Assembly: GCA_002342065.1 (NCBI GenBank)
Contig: DDPF01000012.1
Span: 682,001 to 746,000, forward strand
Source of the DNA: Bacteroidetes bacterium UBA2475
GTDB lineage: Bacteria > Bacteroidota > Bacteroidia > B-17B0 > Aurantibacillaceae
Direction of reading: 5' to 3'
Length of the DNA stretch: 64,000 nt
Within the stretch, counting starts at the first letter, position 1. Each line of letters opens with the position of its first letter. Positions 34,116-42,320 of the stretch are shown here, piece by piece. The notes below the pieces were generated by a model. That model was not told the DNA's origin. It did not search any database and saw only the letters and a program-made list of their open reading frames with translations. The position numbers and the translations under genes are program-made.

Positions 34116-35366
34116 CTACTTAGCTTTCTCTTCCCAAATACTTACCAAGTGAACAATCGTCTCTGTTGCTTTTTGCATATCAGAAACACTTATCCATTCT
34201 TGCTTGCTGTGAAAAGCATGTTCCCCTGCATAAATATTAGGACAAGGCAAACCCATGAATGATAAACGCGAACCGTCTGTTCCTCCCCTGATGCTTGATA
34301 AAACCGGCTCAACGCCTGTTCTTTTAATAGCTTCCAAAGCGTATTCAACTACCTGCGGACAGGTATTCAATACATCTTTCATGTTACGATATTGTTGTGT
34401 CACTACAAATTCGTAAGAGCATTTATCATAATGTGATAATACATCAACTGCTATCTGGCGCAATTCTTCTTCTAAAGCTAAAAGTGTAGCAGTATCAAAA
34501 GCACGAATGATAAATTTAATCTCTACTTCTTCAAGTCCACCATTAATTGCAACCGGGTGCATAAAGGGTTGTTTTTTTTCTGTTGTCTCCGGCGTTTTAT
34601 CTGTCGGAATTTTATTTACAATTTGCGCAGCAATTTTTATTGCGTGTTGCATTTTATCTTTTGCAAAACCGGGGTGCGTTGGAAAGCCTTTGATCTTAAG
34701 ACTTACACCATCAGCGCTAAACGTTTCATTCTCTACATGTCCAAGTGTTTCACCATCCATAGTGTAACCAAACTCGGCATCCAGTTTTTTAATATTTACT
34801 TTATCTGCGCCCCTGCCAATTTCTTCGTCAGGCGTAAACAAAATTCTGATCTTACCGTGTTTTACTTCAGGATGCTGCATTAAATAATTAGCAGCGTCCA
34901 TAATTTCTGCTAGGCCCGCTTTATTATCTGCTCCTAGCAAAGTAGTTCCATCTGCAGTTACAATATCATTGCCAACTTGAGCGGCCAAAGCTGGGTGCTC
35001 AGTAAATTTAATTATCTGCGACTGATCGTTAGGCAAAACAATATCCTTACCATTATAATTTTTATGAATTATAGGATTTACATTTGTCCCGCTGCAATCG
35101 GGAGATGTATCCATGTGCGAGCAAAAACAAATTGCCGGAACTTTTTTTGAAGTGTTACTTTCGATGGTTGCATAGATGTAACCATGCTCATCCATCTCTG
35201 CATCTTTAATGCCCATTTGTTTTAATTCTTCCACTAAAACTTTTCCTAAGTTCTTTTGTTTTTCGGTACTCGGACAAGTTGAAGACGTTGGATCAGATTG
35301 TGTATCTATTTTTGCGTATTTAACGAAACGATCGGTTACAGTGAATTTGTAATTTTTAAAGTCCAT
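34116..35366 (-). CDS. pepT: Peptidase T (tripeptide aminopeptidase)
   Basis: M20-family zinc aminopeptidase of 416 residues, which cuts the N-terminal residue from tripeptides. Metal and catalytic residues are in the family motifs: CFCSHMDTSPD (His and Asp), LLGADNKAGLAEIMDA (bridging Asp), FTPDEEIGRGADKVN (catalytic and metal Glu), GYTMDGETLG (Asp) and the final YAGEHAFHSKQEW (His). Length is normal for PepT. It is soluble and cytosolic. Confidence 0.96.
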   Translation of the reverse strand: MDFKNYKFTVTDRFVKYAKIDTQSDPTSSTCPSTEKQKNLGKVLVEELKQMGIKDAEMDEHGYIYATIESNTSKKVPAICFCSHMDTSPDCSGTNVNPIIHKNYNGKDIVLPNDQSQIIKFTEHPALAAQVGNDIVTADGTTLLGADNKAGLAEIMDAANYLMQHPEVKHGKIRILFTPDEEIGRGADKVNIKKLDAEFGYTMDGETLGHVENETFSADGVSLKIKGFPTHPGFAKDKMQHAIKIAAQIVNKIPTDKTPETTEKKQPFMHPVAINGGLEEVEIKFIIRAFDTATLLALEEELRQIAVDVLSHYDKCSYEFVVTQQYRNMKDVLNTCPQVVEYALEAIKRTGVEPVLSSIRGGTDGSRLSFMGLPCPNIYAGEHAFHSKQEWISVSDMQKATETIVHLVSIWEEKAK

Positions 35367-35419
35367 GATTTTTAATGCTAGACTTTAAAAATACAAAATA
35401 TTGGGAGGTTTTACAATAC

Positions 35420-35500
35420 CGTCATGCTGAACTTGATTCAGCATCTCAGCACTTAAAACAGTCATTAGTGCTGAGATTCCGGCTCAAGGCCGGAATGACT
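35420..35500. repeat. REP-like palindromic repeat (GTCATGCTGAA family)
   Basis: TGCTGAA...TTCAGCA forms a first hairpin (35425-35443), ATCTCAGCACT (35443-35453) pairs with AGTGCTGAGAT (35467-35477), and TTCCGGCTCAAGGCCGGAA forms a third hairpin (35477-35495). These words are those of a very widespread bacterial interspersed repeat. A short open frame across it (35375-35584) is therefore not a gene. Confidence 0.8.
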
Positions 35501-35638
35501 GAGCTGGAATTATTTAGTCACGAATTGCGTCTCGACTTCACTAGACGTGACAAAACTAAAAATGAGCAAAACCCTATGATTTAACAATTTAAAATATGAA
35601 TTACAGATAATAATTTACAATTTTAATAAAAAAAGATC

Positions 35639-35878
35639 ATGAATAAATTCAGTCTTTTAAATCAAATCGCCTTTGTTTTGTTGCTGGTGTTATCTGTTTC
35701 TTGCAATAATGAAGAACCGCGGAAAAAATGTGCCAGATCATTTGAAGTTAATGTTGCAAACAAAATGGATACAATAAATAGAAAAGACTGCGATGGTTTG
35801 AAGCAAGGAATTTGGATATCACATAAACTAAAGGACACTGTTTATTATCACAATGATACTTTGGTTGCAAATAATTAA
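35639..35878 (+). CDS. Small putative lipoprotein
   Basis: Protein of 79 residues beginning MNKFSLLNQIAFVLLLVLSV and a lipobox SVSC, so it is probably an anchored lipoprotein of about 55 mature residues. The mature part has LKQGIWISHKLKDTVYYHND, which resembles MORN-like toxin-antitoxin or LRR-variant units in Bacteroidota lipoproteins, but too little is left to classify. Its stop overlaps the clpX stop by a few bases on the opposite strand. I do not assign a function. Confidence 0.65.
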   Translation: MNKFSLLNQIAFVLLLVLSVSCNNEEPRKKCARSFEVNVANKMDTINRKDCDGLKQGIWISHKLKDTVYYHNDTLVANN

Positions 35879-37119
35879 GCAACCTTTAGCTGACTTAATT
35901 TTGCTTTTTTGAGTTTATCCAAAGCGTAATCCATAGTAACTGTAAATTGTTTTACCGGTTTTTCTTCGCTTGGCAAGCTGTACATAATATCAGTCATAAT
36001 GGCTTCGCAAAGGCCTCTTAAGCCACGCGCGCCTAATTTAAACTCAAGGGCTTTGTCTACAATTAAATTCAAAACATCATCATCAATATCCAGCTTAGTG
36101 CCTTCCATTTTAAACAATTGTTTGTATTGTTTGATCAATGCATTTTTTGGATCAGTTAAAATTTGACGAAGCGCGCTTCTGTCTAACGGTTTTAAATAAG
36201 TTAATACCGGCAAACGACCAATTAGTTCGGGGATCAAACCAAAAGATTTAAGATCCTGCGGAGAAACGTACTGTAATAAATTTCCTTTATCAAATTCTTC
36301 ATCGTTAACAGATGAAGCATAACCTACAGCTTGTGTATTTAAACGTTGTGCGATCTTTTTCTCGATACCATCAAAAGCGCCACCACAAATAAATAAAATA
36401 TTTTTTGTGTTAACCGCTATCATTTTTGCATCAGGATGTTTTCGTCCACCCTGCGGCGGAACATTCACGATCGTTCCTTCCAATAATTTCAACATTGCTT
36501 GTTGAACACCTTCACCGCTCACATCGCGTGTGATTGAAGGGTTATCGCTTTTACGCGCGATCTTATCTAATTCATCAATAAATACAATTCCTTTTTCGGC
36601 TGCTGCTACATCGTAATCTGCCGCCTGTAACAAACGCGTTAAGATACTTTCAACATCTTCGCCCACATAACCTGCTTCTGTAAGAACGGTTGCATCAGCA
36701 ATACAAAAAGGTACATTCAACATAGTAGCAATGGTGCGGGCCAATAAAGTTTTACCGGTTCCTGTTTCGCCAACTAAAATTAAATTTGATTTATCTATCT
36801 CAACTTCTTCTTTAATATTTTTTTGCGTGTGCGAGATACGTTTAAAGTGATTGTAAACGGCAACAGCTAATACTTTTTTAGCATCGTCTTGTCCGATAAC
36901 GTACTCATCCAGTTTTTCTTTTATGGCTGCCGGCTTTAATAAATTAAGCGCCTGCTGAAGCTGTTGCTTCTGCTCGCCCATAGCTTCTTCTTTAATTAAA
37001 TTAAAAGCCTGGTTAATGCAATTATCACAAATGTGACCATTGATACCTGCGATCAAAATTTTCGCCTCTTTTTTATCTCTTCCGCACATTGAGCAGCGCA
37101 GAGTTGTTTCTTTTGCCAT
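35875..37119 (-). CDS. clpX: ATP-dependent Clp protease ATP-binding subunit ClpX
   Basis: AAA+ unfoldase of 414 residues that feeds substrates to ClpP. N-terminal zinc-binding Cys pairs are C9, C12, C31 and C34. Walker A is GETGTGKT at 117-124, Walker B is IVFIDELDK (Asp182, Glu183), and a GGAFDGIEK sensor region plus GFLIPELIGRLPV-like pore loops follow (here GLIPELIGRLP). Length is normal. It closes the dxs-SRPBCC-clpX group. No clpP is visible in the window. Confidence 0.97.
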   Translation of the reverse strand: MAKETTLRCSMCGRDKKEAKILIAGINGHICDNCINQAFNLIKEEAMGEQKQQLQQALNLLKPAAIKEKLDEYVIGQDDAKKVLAVAVYNHFKRISHTQKNIKEEVEIDKSNLILVGETGTGKTLLARTIATMLNVPFCIADATVLTEAGYVGEDVESILTRLLQAADYDVAAAEKGIVFIDELDKIARKSDNPSITRDVSGEGVQQAMLKLLEGTIVNVPPQGGRKHPDAKMIAVNTKNILFICGGAFDGIEKKIAQRLNTQAVGYASSVNDEEFDKGNLLQYVSPQDLKSFGLIPELIGRLPVLTYLKPLDRSALRQILTDPKNALIKQYKQLFKMEGTKLDIDDDVLNLIVDKALEFKLGARGLRGLCEAIMTDIMYSLPSEEKPVKQFTVTMDYALDKLKKAKLSQLKVA

Positions 37120-37150
37120 TGTAGTAAATTAGTTGAGAACTTTTGTATTT

Positions 37151-37543
37151 TTACTTATCAAAGTATTTTTTCATGTAAGTAAAGTAATGGTCTTTCCATC
37201 CTTTCTTATAATTCTCTCCCTGTTCATCAGGAATGTTTGTATGCGTTATCGTTAATAATGTAAAATCATCTTTATAGGTAAAAAATAATTCTATTATCGA
37301 ATCCTCATCTGTTTCTGCAAAATCGGTAGTGCGCCATTTTTGAATTATTCTTTTATGTGGGAAGATCTCAACATTTGTTCCTGTTATATAACCATCCCAT
37401 GCAGAGAATTTTCCACCTTCACTTGTACTTGTTTTTGCTACTGCGCCGCCGGTAAAAGCCGCATGCGTTTTATCATCCAACCATCCCGAGAACACTTCTT
37501 TTGGAGTACAATTTAATTTTACTGATACTTTTATCTTTTCCAC
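37151..37543 (-). CDS. SRPBCC-domain (AHSA1-like) protein
   Basis: Protein of 130 residues with the GTG start at 37541-37543, 15 bases after the dxs stop. The START/Bet v1-like fold is suggested by MEKIKVSVKLNCTPKEVFSG, FSAWDGYITGTNVEIFPHKR and KGWKDHYFTYMKKYFDK, close to the activator-of-Hsp90-homologue 1 (AHSA1) subfamily. Such proteins bind hydrophobic ligands or partners; the ligand is unknown. Gene position between dxs and clpX suggests co-transcription, not necessarily a shared process. Confidence 0.85.
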   Translation of the reverse strand: MEKIKVSVKLNCTPKEVFSGWLDDKTHAAFTGGAVAKTSTSEGGKFSAWDGYITGTNVEIFPHKRIIQKWRTTDFAETDEDSIIELFFTYKDDFTLLTITHTNIPDEQGENYKKGWKDHYFTYMKKYFDK

Positions 37544-37558
37544 TTTTCTATCTAAATT

Positions 37559-39514
37559 TTATGCGTGATTTTTTAAGTCTTCTTTTTTTTCTTTTAAAAT
37601 TTCAAATACAGAAGCTGCTATTTGGTTTGGAGAAAATCCACACTCCTCATACAATTCTAACTGCTCGCCGTGCTCAATAAAATTATCAGGAATTCCCAAT
37701 CTTACTAATTGAGCTGAGTAATTATTATCTGCCATGAACTCTAATACTGCACTTCCCATGCCACCCATTACGCAACCATCTTCTACTGTAATTATCTTTT
37801 TATATTTGGTAAATACTTCGTGTAACAACGCTTCGTCAATTGGTTTTACAAAACGCATATCGTAATGTGCAGGTTCAATTCCTTGTTCTTTTAGTTTTTC
37901 AATTGCCGTGGTAACCAAATTACCCGGGTGACCAATGGATAAGATAGCAACTTTTGTTCCATCCTTTATTTTTCTGCCTTGCCCAACTTCAATTTTTTTG
38001 AATGGTGTTTTCCAATCTACCATCACACCTTGTCCGCGTGGATAACGAATACTAAACGGACCTTTTACTTCATCCAATTGCGCGGTGTACATTAAATTTC
38101 TTAATTCTTCCTCGTTCATGGGTGCACTCACGATCATGTTTGGAATGCAACGGAAATACGCGAGGTCAAATGCTCCGTGGTGTGTAGGACCATCAGCTCC
38201 TGCTAAACCTCCTCTATCCAAACAAAAAATAACCTTTAAATTCTGTAAAGCAACATCATGCAACACCTGGTCGTAGGCACGTTGCATGAACGATGAATAA
38301 ATATTGCAATAAGGAATTAAACCCTGTGTTGCTAAACCGGCGCTAAAAGTAACGGCATGCTGTTCTGCAATACCCACATCAAATGCACGATCGGGCATAG
38401 CTTTCATCATAATGTTCAACGAACAGCCTGATGGCATTGCCGGAGTAATACCTGTAATTTTTAAATTCTTTTCTGCCAACTCTACCATAGTGTGACCAAA
38501 TACATCCTGATATTTTGGTGGTTGTGGTGTTTTTGGAACTACTTTAATGATCTCGCCAGTCTCTTTATTGAAAAGACCCGGAGAGTGCCATACTGTTTCG
38601 TTTCCTTCTTCGCTAAATTTATATCCCTTACCTTTTTTGGTAAGAACATGTAATAATTTTGGGCCGGGAATATCTTTAAGATCGGCCAATACTTTTGTTA
38701 AGCGCACCACATCGTGTCCATCAACCGGGCCAAAATAACGGAACTTTAACGATTCAAATAAATTACTTTGTTTTAGTAAAGACGTTTTAACGGCGTTCTC
38801 TACTTTACTTGCAATTTCCTGTGCATTGGGGCCAAACTTGCTTATTTTACCAAGCAATTCCCACACTTTATCTTTTGCTTTGTTGTAAGTATGAGATGTT
38901 GTAATGTCGGTTAAATATTCTTTTAAAGCGCCAACATTAGGATCGATACTCATGCAATTATCGTTTAAAACAACCAATAGATTTGCATTTGTAACGCCTG
39001 CATGATTTAAACCCTCAAAAGCTAAACCCGCAGTCATAGAGCCATCGCCAATTACAGCAATATGATTTTTATCTTTTAAATTATTGTACTTGCTGGCAAC
39101 AGCCATACCAAGTGCTGCACTAATTGAGGTGGATGAATGGCCAACGCCAAAAGTATCGTACTCGCTTTCGCTGCGTTTTGGAAAGCCGCTAAGGCCTTTG
39201 TAAATGCGGTTTGTGTGAAAAATATCTCTACGTCCGGTTAAAATTTTATGTCCGTAAGCCTGGTGGCCTACATCCCAAACCAACTGATCATAAGGCGTAT
39301 TAAAAATATAATGAAGGGCAACGGTTAATTCTACAACACCTAAAGAGGCGCCAAAGTGACCGCCTTTTACTGAAACAAGATCAATAATATACTGACGAAG
39401 TTCTGCGCTTATTTGTTCGAGTTGGTCTTCGTTTAGCTTTTTTAGATCGTCCGGTGAATTTATTTTGGCTAACAATTCTCCCGGAATAAAGCCTGAACCT
39501 TTTACAATTTCCAT
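37559..39514 (-). CDS. dxs: 1-deoxy-D-xylulose-5-phosphate synthase
   Basis: Thiamine-diphosphate enzyme of 651 residues that condenses pyruvate and glyceraldehyde-3-phosphate, the first step of the non-mevalonate isoprenoid pathway. The N-terminal half shows VWDVGHQAYGHKILTGRRD, GVGHSSTSISAALGMAVASK and the ThDP motif AVIGDGSMTAGLAFEGLNHA. The C-terminal half has the transketolase pyrimidine and C domains with DVGIAEQHAVTFSAGLA, GLAGADGPTHHGAFDLAYFR and YPRGQG. Length is slightly above the usual 620-640. A -7 box lies six bases before the ATG. Confidence 0.97.
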   Translation of the reverse strand: MEIVKGSGFIPGELLAKINSPDDLKKLNEDQLEQISAELRQYIIDLVSVKGGHFGASLGVVELTVALHYIFNTPYDQLVWDVGHQAYGHKILTGRRDIFHTNRIYKGLSGFPKRSESEYDTFGVGHSSTSISAALGMAVASKYNNLKDKNHIAVIGDGSMTAGLAFEGLNHAGVTNANLLVVLNDNCMSIDPNVGALKEYLTDITTSHTYNKAKDKVWELLGKISKFGPNAQEIASKVENAVKTSLLKQSNLFESLKFRYFGPVDGHDVVRLTKVLADLKDIPGPKLLHVLTKKGKGYKFSEEGNETVWHSPGLFNKETGEIIKVVPKTPQPPKYQDVFGHTMVELAEKNLKITGITPAMPSGCSLNIMMKAMPDRAFDVGIAEQHAVTFSAGLATQGLIPYCNIYSSFMQRAYDQVLHDVALQNLKVIFCLDRGGLAGADGPTHHGAFDLAYFRCIPNMIVSAPMNEEELRNLMYTAQLDEVKGPFSIRYPRGQGVMVDWKTPFKKIEVGQGRKIKDGTKVAILSIGHPGNLVTTAIEKLKEQGIEPAHYDMRFVKPIDEALLHEVFTKYKKIITVEDGCVMGGMGSAVLEFMADNNYSAQLVRLGIPDNFIEHGEQLELYEECGFSPNQIAASVFEILKEKKEDLKNHA

Positions 39515-39519
39515 TGATA

Positions 39520-39527
39520 CAAATATA
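39520..39527 (-). promoter_or_regulatory. TATATTTG -7 box just before dxs
   Basis: Full TAnnTTTG match on the minus strand ending five bases before the dxs ATG. A leaderless or nearly leaderless message would result. No TTTG at the -33 spacing. Confidence 0.4.
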
Positions 39528-39668
39528 AAAAAATATTAAAAATTTAACGTTAAGACTAGCTGTAAATTGCTTAAATACTTATATAATTTAACGTTTTTTC
39601 TACCATTTTGTTGTAATTCGATCAAAATTTAGGCGTTCCTCATAATTTACAATATTCCACGCGGGCAA

Positions 39669-39684
39669 GGGGAGTTTTCTCCCC
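39669..39684 (-). terminator. Stem-loop after the lipoprotein gene
   Basis: GGGGAG-TTTT-CTCCCC (plus-strand reading) is a perfect 6-bp stem that begins just after the stop of the 39687-40094 gene. The T run downstream is short, so termination at this site is possible but not certain. Confidence 0.45.
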
Positions 39685-39686
39685 AA

Positions 39687-40094
39687 TTAATCTTCTGAGT
39701 AAAGACGTATCAATCCCGTAGAAGGATCGTCAATATCATACTCAAAATTCGATCTTTTGTAACATTTTGCGACCTCGATAAACCAGGCGCCTGCGGTTGA
39801 ATTTATCATGTGTACATACGTTGTATGCGCTTTCTCTTCGCCCGTTCTTTTGTCATAAGTGATAGTTATTGGGCCGGTTTCCATACAAGTTACCTCTCCA
39901 GGCAATAAAGTATCATATGTAGTATTTGAATTCCAATCAAAAAAGATAGTATCGTTAGTTAAATTTCCAACGCAGAGTTGTGATTGATCGCAATTAATAT
40001 CTGCAGGAATATTCTTTTTCTTTTTAATACAGTCAGTAAACACAAACTGTGCTACAAATACTATTAAACAAAAAGAGATTAATTTTTTTATCAT
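39687..40094 (-). CDS. Putative lipoprotein of unknown function
   Basis: Protein of 135 residues. The signal MIKKLISFCLIVFVAQFVFT precedes a lipobox-like FTDC (Cys 22). The mature part (about 25-135) has conserved-looking hydrophobic strands and four Cys. I do not recognise the domain. It starts 48 bases after the LytR gene stop and could be the last gene of the LiaF-LytS-LytR transcript. Confidence 0.65.
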   Translation of the reverse strand: MIKKLISFCLIVFVAQFVFTDCIKKKKNIPADINCDQSQLCVGNLTNDTIFFDWNSNTTYDTLLPGEVTCMETGPITITYDKRTGEEKAHTTYVHMINSTAGAWFIEVAKCYKRSNFEYDIDDPSTGLIRLYSED

Positions 40095-40142
40095 GGTTAA
40101 CTAATAAAGTTACACAATAAAAAAGCTAAAGCAACAAATAAT

Positions 40143-40916
40143 TTAAAGATTTAAAATTTCTTTTAATTTAGAATAGCCGGCACGACTGAGAGGAACTTTT
40201 TCTCCGTTCTTTAGCAAGGCCAGATTGTTGTTTTTATCCAGCGCTACTATTTTTGTAAGGTAATTGAGGTTTAAAATAAAGGAACGATGTACCCGTACAA
40301 ATTGATTTGGATCTAAAACCTCTTCATAATAACTCATGGTCTTCTTTTTTAAATAGAAGGTCTCGCTATTGAATATTTTTACGTAATCGTCGTAAGCTTC
40401 GATATAAATAATTTGTGAAGTTGGTAAAATAAGAATGCTTGTTCCATTTTTTACAACCACACGGTGCGCTTCTTCGATATGTTTTTTTGAAACTGATTCT
40501 AGTTGTTCAATCCCCCTAGCCCCCTTCTCCAAGGGGGAATCAATTCCTGTTTTTTCGAAGGGGGAATTGGTGTCGAGGAATTTTTTTACCGCTTTTTCGA
40601 AGCGTTCGAGATTAAAGGGCTTTAATAAATAATCTACCGCATTTTGTTCAAAAGCTTTTAGAGCATACTCGTCAAATGCAGTAGTAAAAATTACAGCGGG
40701 TTTTTTTTCTAATAATTCTAAAGTTTCGAAACCATTTATTTTAGGCATTTGAATGTCTAAAAATATCAAAGCAGGATCGTGTTGCTGAATTGCTTTTACA
40801 GCCTCGAAGCCATCACCGCATTCGGCAACTATCTCTAATTGCTTAAAAGCAGAAAGATATTCTTTTACAATTTGTCTTGCCAATGGCTCATCATCTATTA
40901 AAATTACTTTCATCAT
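40143..40916 (-). CDS. LytTR-family response regulator (LytR/AlgR type)
   Basis: Regulator of 257 residues. Receiver (about 1-118) with IDDEPLARQI, phospho-acceptor Asp 54 in FLDIQMPKI and the K in YLLKPFNLERF; LytTR domain (about 150-257) with IYIEAYDDYVKIF and VRVHRSFILNL. The linker between the domains (about 115-136) contains SPFEKTGIDSPLEKGARGIE, which is the translation of an inserted interspersed repeat (see 40510-40570). The kinase upstream ends in the overlapping TAATG. It is more distant from the two module 1/2 regulators than they are from each other. Confidence 0.92.
   Translation of the reverse strand: MMKVILIDDEPLARQIVKEYLSAFKQLEIVAECGDGFEAVKAIQQHDPALIFLDIQMPKINGFETLELLEKKPAVIFTTAFDEYALKAFEQNAVDYLLKPFNLERFEKAVKKFLDTNSPFEKTGIDSPLEKGARGIEQLESVSKKHIEEAHRVVVKNGTSILILPTSQIIYIEAYDDYVKIFNSETFYLKKKTMSYYEEVLDPNQFVRVHRSFILNLNYLTKIVALDKNNNLALLKNGEKVPLSRAGYSKLKEILNL
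40510..40570. repeat. Interspersed palindromic repeat inserted in frame in the LytTR regulator
   Basis: CCCCCTT (40520-40526) and AAGGGGG (40531-40537) form a hairpin, followed by a second TTCGAAGGGGGAATTG unit at about 40554-40570. The arrangement of CCCCCTAGCCCCCTTCTCC and AAGGGGG is that of a repeat common in Bacteroidota and other phyla. It codes for SPFEKTG and SPLEKGARGI in the linker of the regulator without breaking the frame. Confidence 0.75.
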
Positions 40917-41950
40917 TACTGTGGGATTAAAATAATGGTTGTGAAAATTGAATTATTTTTTTCGATCACTAAAAGATCTGTGCGGTGATAGATCAATTGC
41001 AAACGTTTTTGAATTAAAGATAGACCAAAACCTTCGCCCTTCCTGGATTGTGAGGTGCTTTCATCAAAAGGATTGGTAATAACAATTGCCAGCAAATTGT
41101 TTTTTATTTGTGCGGTGACAGAAATTTCAACCTGATCTAACACATTATATAAACCAAATTTTACAGCGTTCTCAACTACAGGTTGAAGCATTAAAGCAGG
41201 TAATTTTAAACTTAACGTGTCTTCGTTTATATTAAAATTAACGGTTAAGCGGTGACCAAATCTTACTTTTTCAATTTCTAAATACAACTTTAAAAGATTT
41301 ATTTCCTCGCTGAAGGGCACATTTTTATTCTCGTCTTTTTTTAAAGTGCCTCTTAAAAAATCAGACAAGTTCTGGATCATTTTTCTTGCCTGTTGCGGTT
41401 CCGAAACAACTAAAGCATTAATAGAATTTAAGCTGTTGAACAAAAAATGTGGTTGTAATTGTTGTCTTAACTTTATTAATTCGGCCTGGCGCAATGTATG
41501 TTCCGCGTCAAATTTAAGATCGCTTCTTTCGCTTTGCTGCCTTATAAAATATAAAGACCATAATACAACTGAAAAAAAACTGATCTGTAGAAAAGCAACG
41601 ACAATACGTATAATAATAGTTTTGGTAAACATGGCCTCAAAATCAGAAACCTCGTATACACCATTTAAGATCAACCGTTCAGAAAAAACAATACCCCCAA
41701 TTAAAATAAAAACAAAAATTGTTCGGGTTCCAAAATTATTAAAATAGCTACCGCTGTATTTCTGTACGAAAAATATGATCGTAACACCTGTTAAGATAAG
41801 CGCTAAAGAAACCGAGGCGTCAATAAAAGCAAAGTTTAAATTATTAAAGATCTGAAAAATTACAAAGCACTGCAAACCCCACCAGATAATAAACCAGGCA
41901 ATAAGTGCAATGATCAACTGCATTCTTGATGGAAGTTTTTCTGCGGTCAT
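40916..41950 (-). CDS. LytS/YehU-type membrane histidine kinase
   Basis: Kinase of 344 residues with four predicted transmembrane segments in the first 150 residues (for example LIALIAWFIIWWGLQCFVIF and LIGGIVFSERLI regions). The His_kinase motif LRQQLQPHFLFNSLNSINAL has its His at about 168, and PALMLQPVVENAVKFGL is the N-box. It overlaps the LytTR regulator by one base (TAATG). No TPR sensor is present, unlike the kinases in region 1, so stimulus recognition must be by the membrane part or a partner such as the LiaF-like protein upstream. Confidence 0.9.
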   Translation of the reverse strand: MTAEKLPSRMQLIIALIAWFIIWWGLQCFVIFQIFNNLNFAFIDASVSLALILTGVTIIFFVQKYSGSYFNNFGTRTIFVFILIGGIVFSERLILNGVYEVSDFEAMFTKTIIIRIVVAFLQISFFSVVLWSLYFIRQQSERSDLKFDAEHTLRQAELIKLRQQLQPHFLFNSLNSINALVVSEPQQARKMIQNLSDFLRGTLKKDENKNVPFSEEINLLKLYLEIEKVRFGHRLTVNFNINEDTLSLKLPALMLQPVVENAVKFGLYNVLDQVEISVTAQIKNNLLAIVITNPFDESTSQSRKGEGFGLSLIQKRLQLIYHRTDLLVIEKNNSIFTTIILIPQ

Positions 41951-41954
41951 CTAA

Positions 41955-42302
41955 TTAATAAAAAGATAAATTCTTTGCCTGAATTCCCATTGCTTTTTGT
42001 AATACCGAATTTATAAATTTTTCTTTTTCTTTTGTTTCAATGGTGTTTGAATATATTTCAACACCATCCGAAAGTTCGTTAATTAAATTTAATTCGCTGG
42101 CATCGATAAAGCGCCAGGTAACTAATTTTTTATTTGCGTTATAAAATGAACTCTGAAGACTTTTTCCTAAGTTTTTTGCTTTGTAATACGCCTCTTCTTC
42201 GTTAGTTGCTTTTATTAATCGAAACTGCTCATCAAATTCTGCTTTTACAGTTGATTCGCTAACTTCGATGCTGAAAATTAATTTTACTAAATACCAATTC
42301 AT
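41955..42302 (-). CDS. DUF4288-like protein
   Basis: Protein of 115 residues starting MNWYLVKLIFSIEVSESTVK, with DEQFRLIKATNEEEAYYKAK and KLVTWRFIDASELNLI, the pattern of DUF4288 proteins. The function of the family is unknown. It lies five bases before the LytS-type kinase gene in the LiaF-like operon and probably belongs to that transcript. No signal peptide or membrane segment. Confidence 0.72.
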   Translation of the reverse strand: MNWYLVKLIFSIEVSESTVKAEFDEQFRLIKATNEEEAYYKAKNLGKSLQSSFYNANKKLVTWRFIDASELNLINELSDGVEIYSNTIETKEKEKFINSVLQKAMGIQAKNLSFY

Positions 42303-42320
42303 AAATTTATTTTTTAAATA

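Noticed and set aside
35375..35584. Plus-strand open frame of 69 codons
   Set aside because: It is the translation of a GTCATGCTGAA-type REP repeat and its residues are those of that repeat in other genomes; not a gene.
40143..41950. Third member of the TPR-kinase modules
   Set aside because: This kinase lacks a TPR sensor, has four membrane helices and is not followed by an SBBP gene, so it belongs to a different LytS/LytR group.
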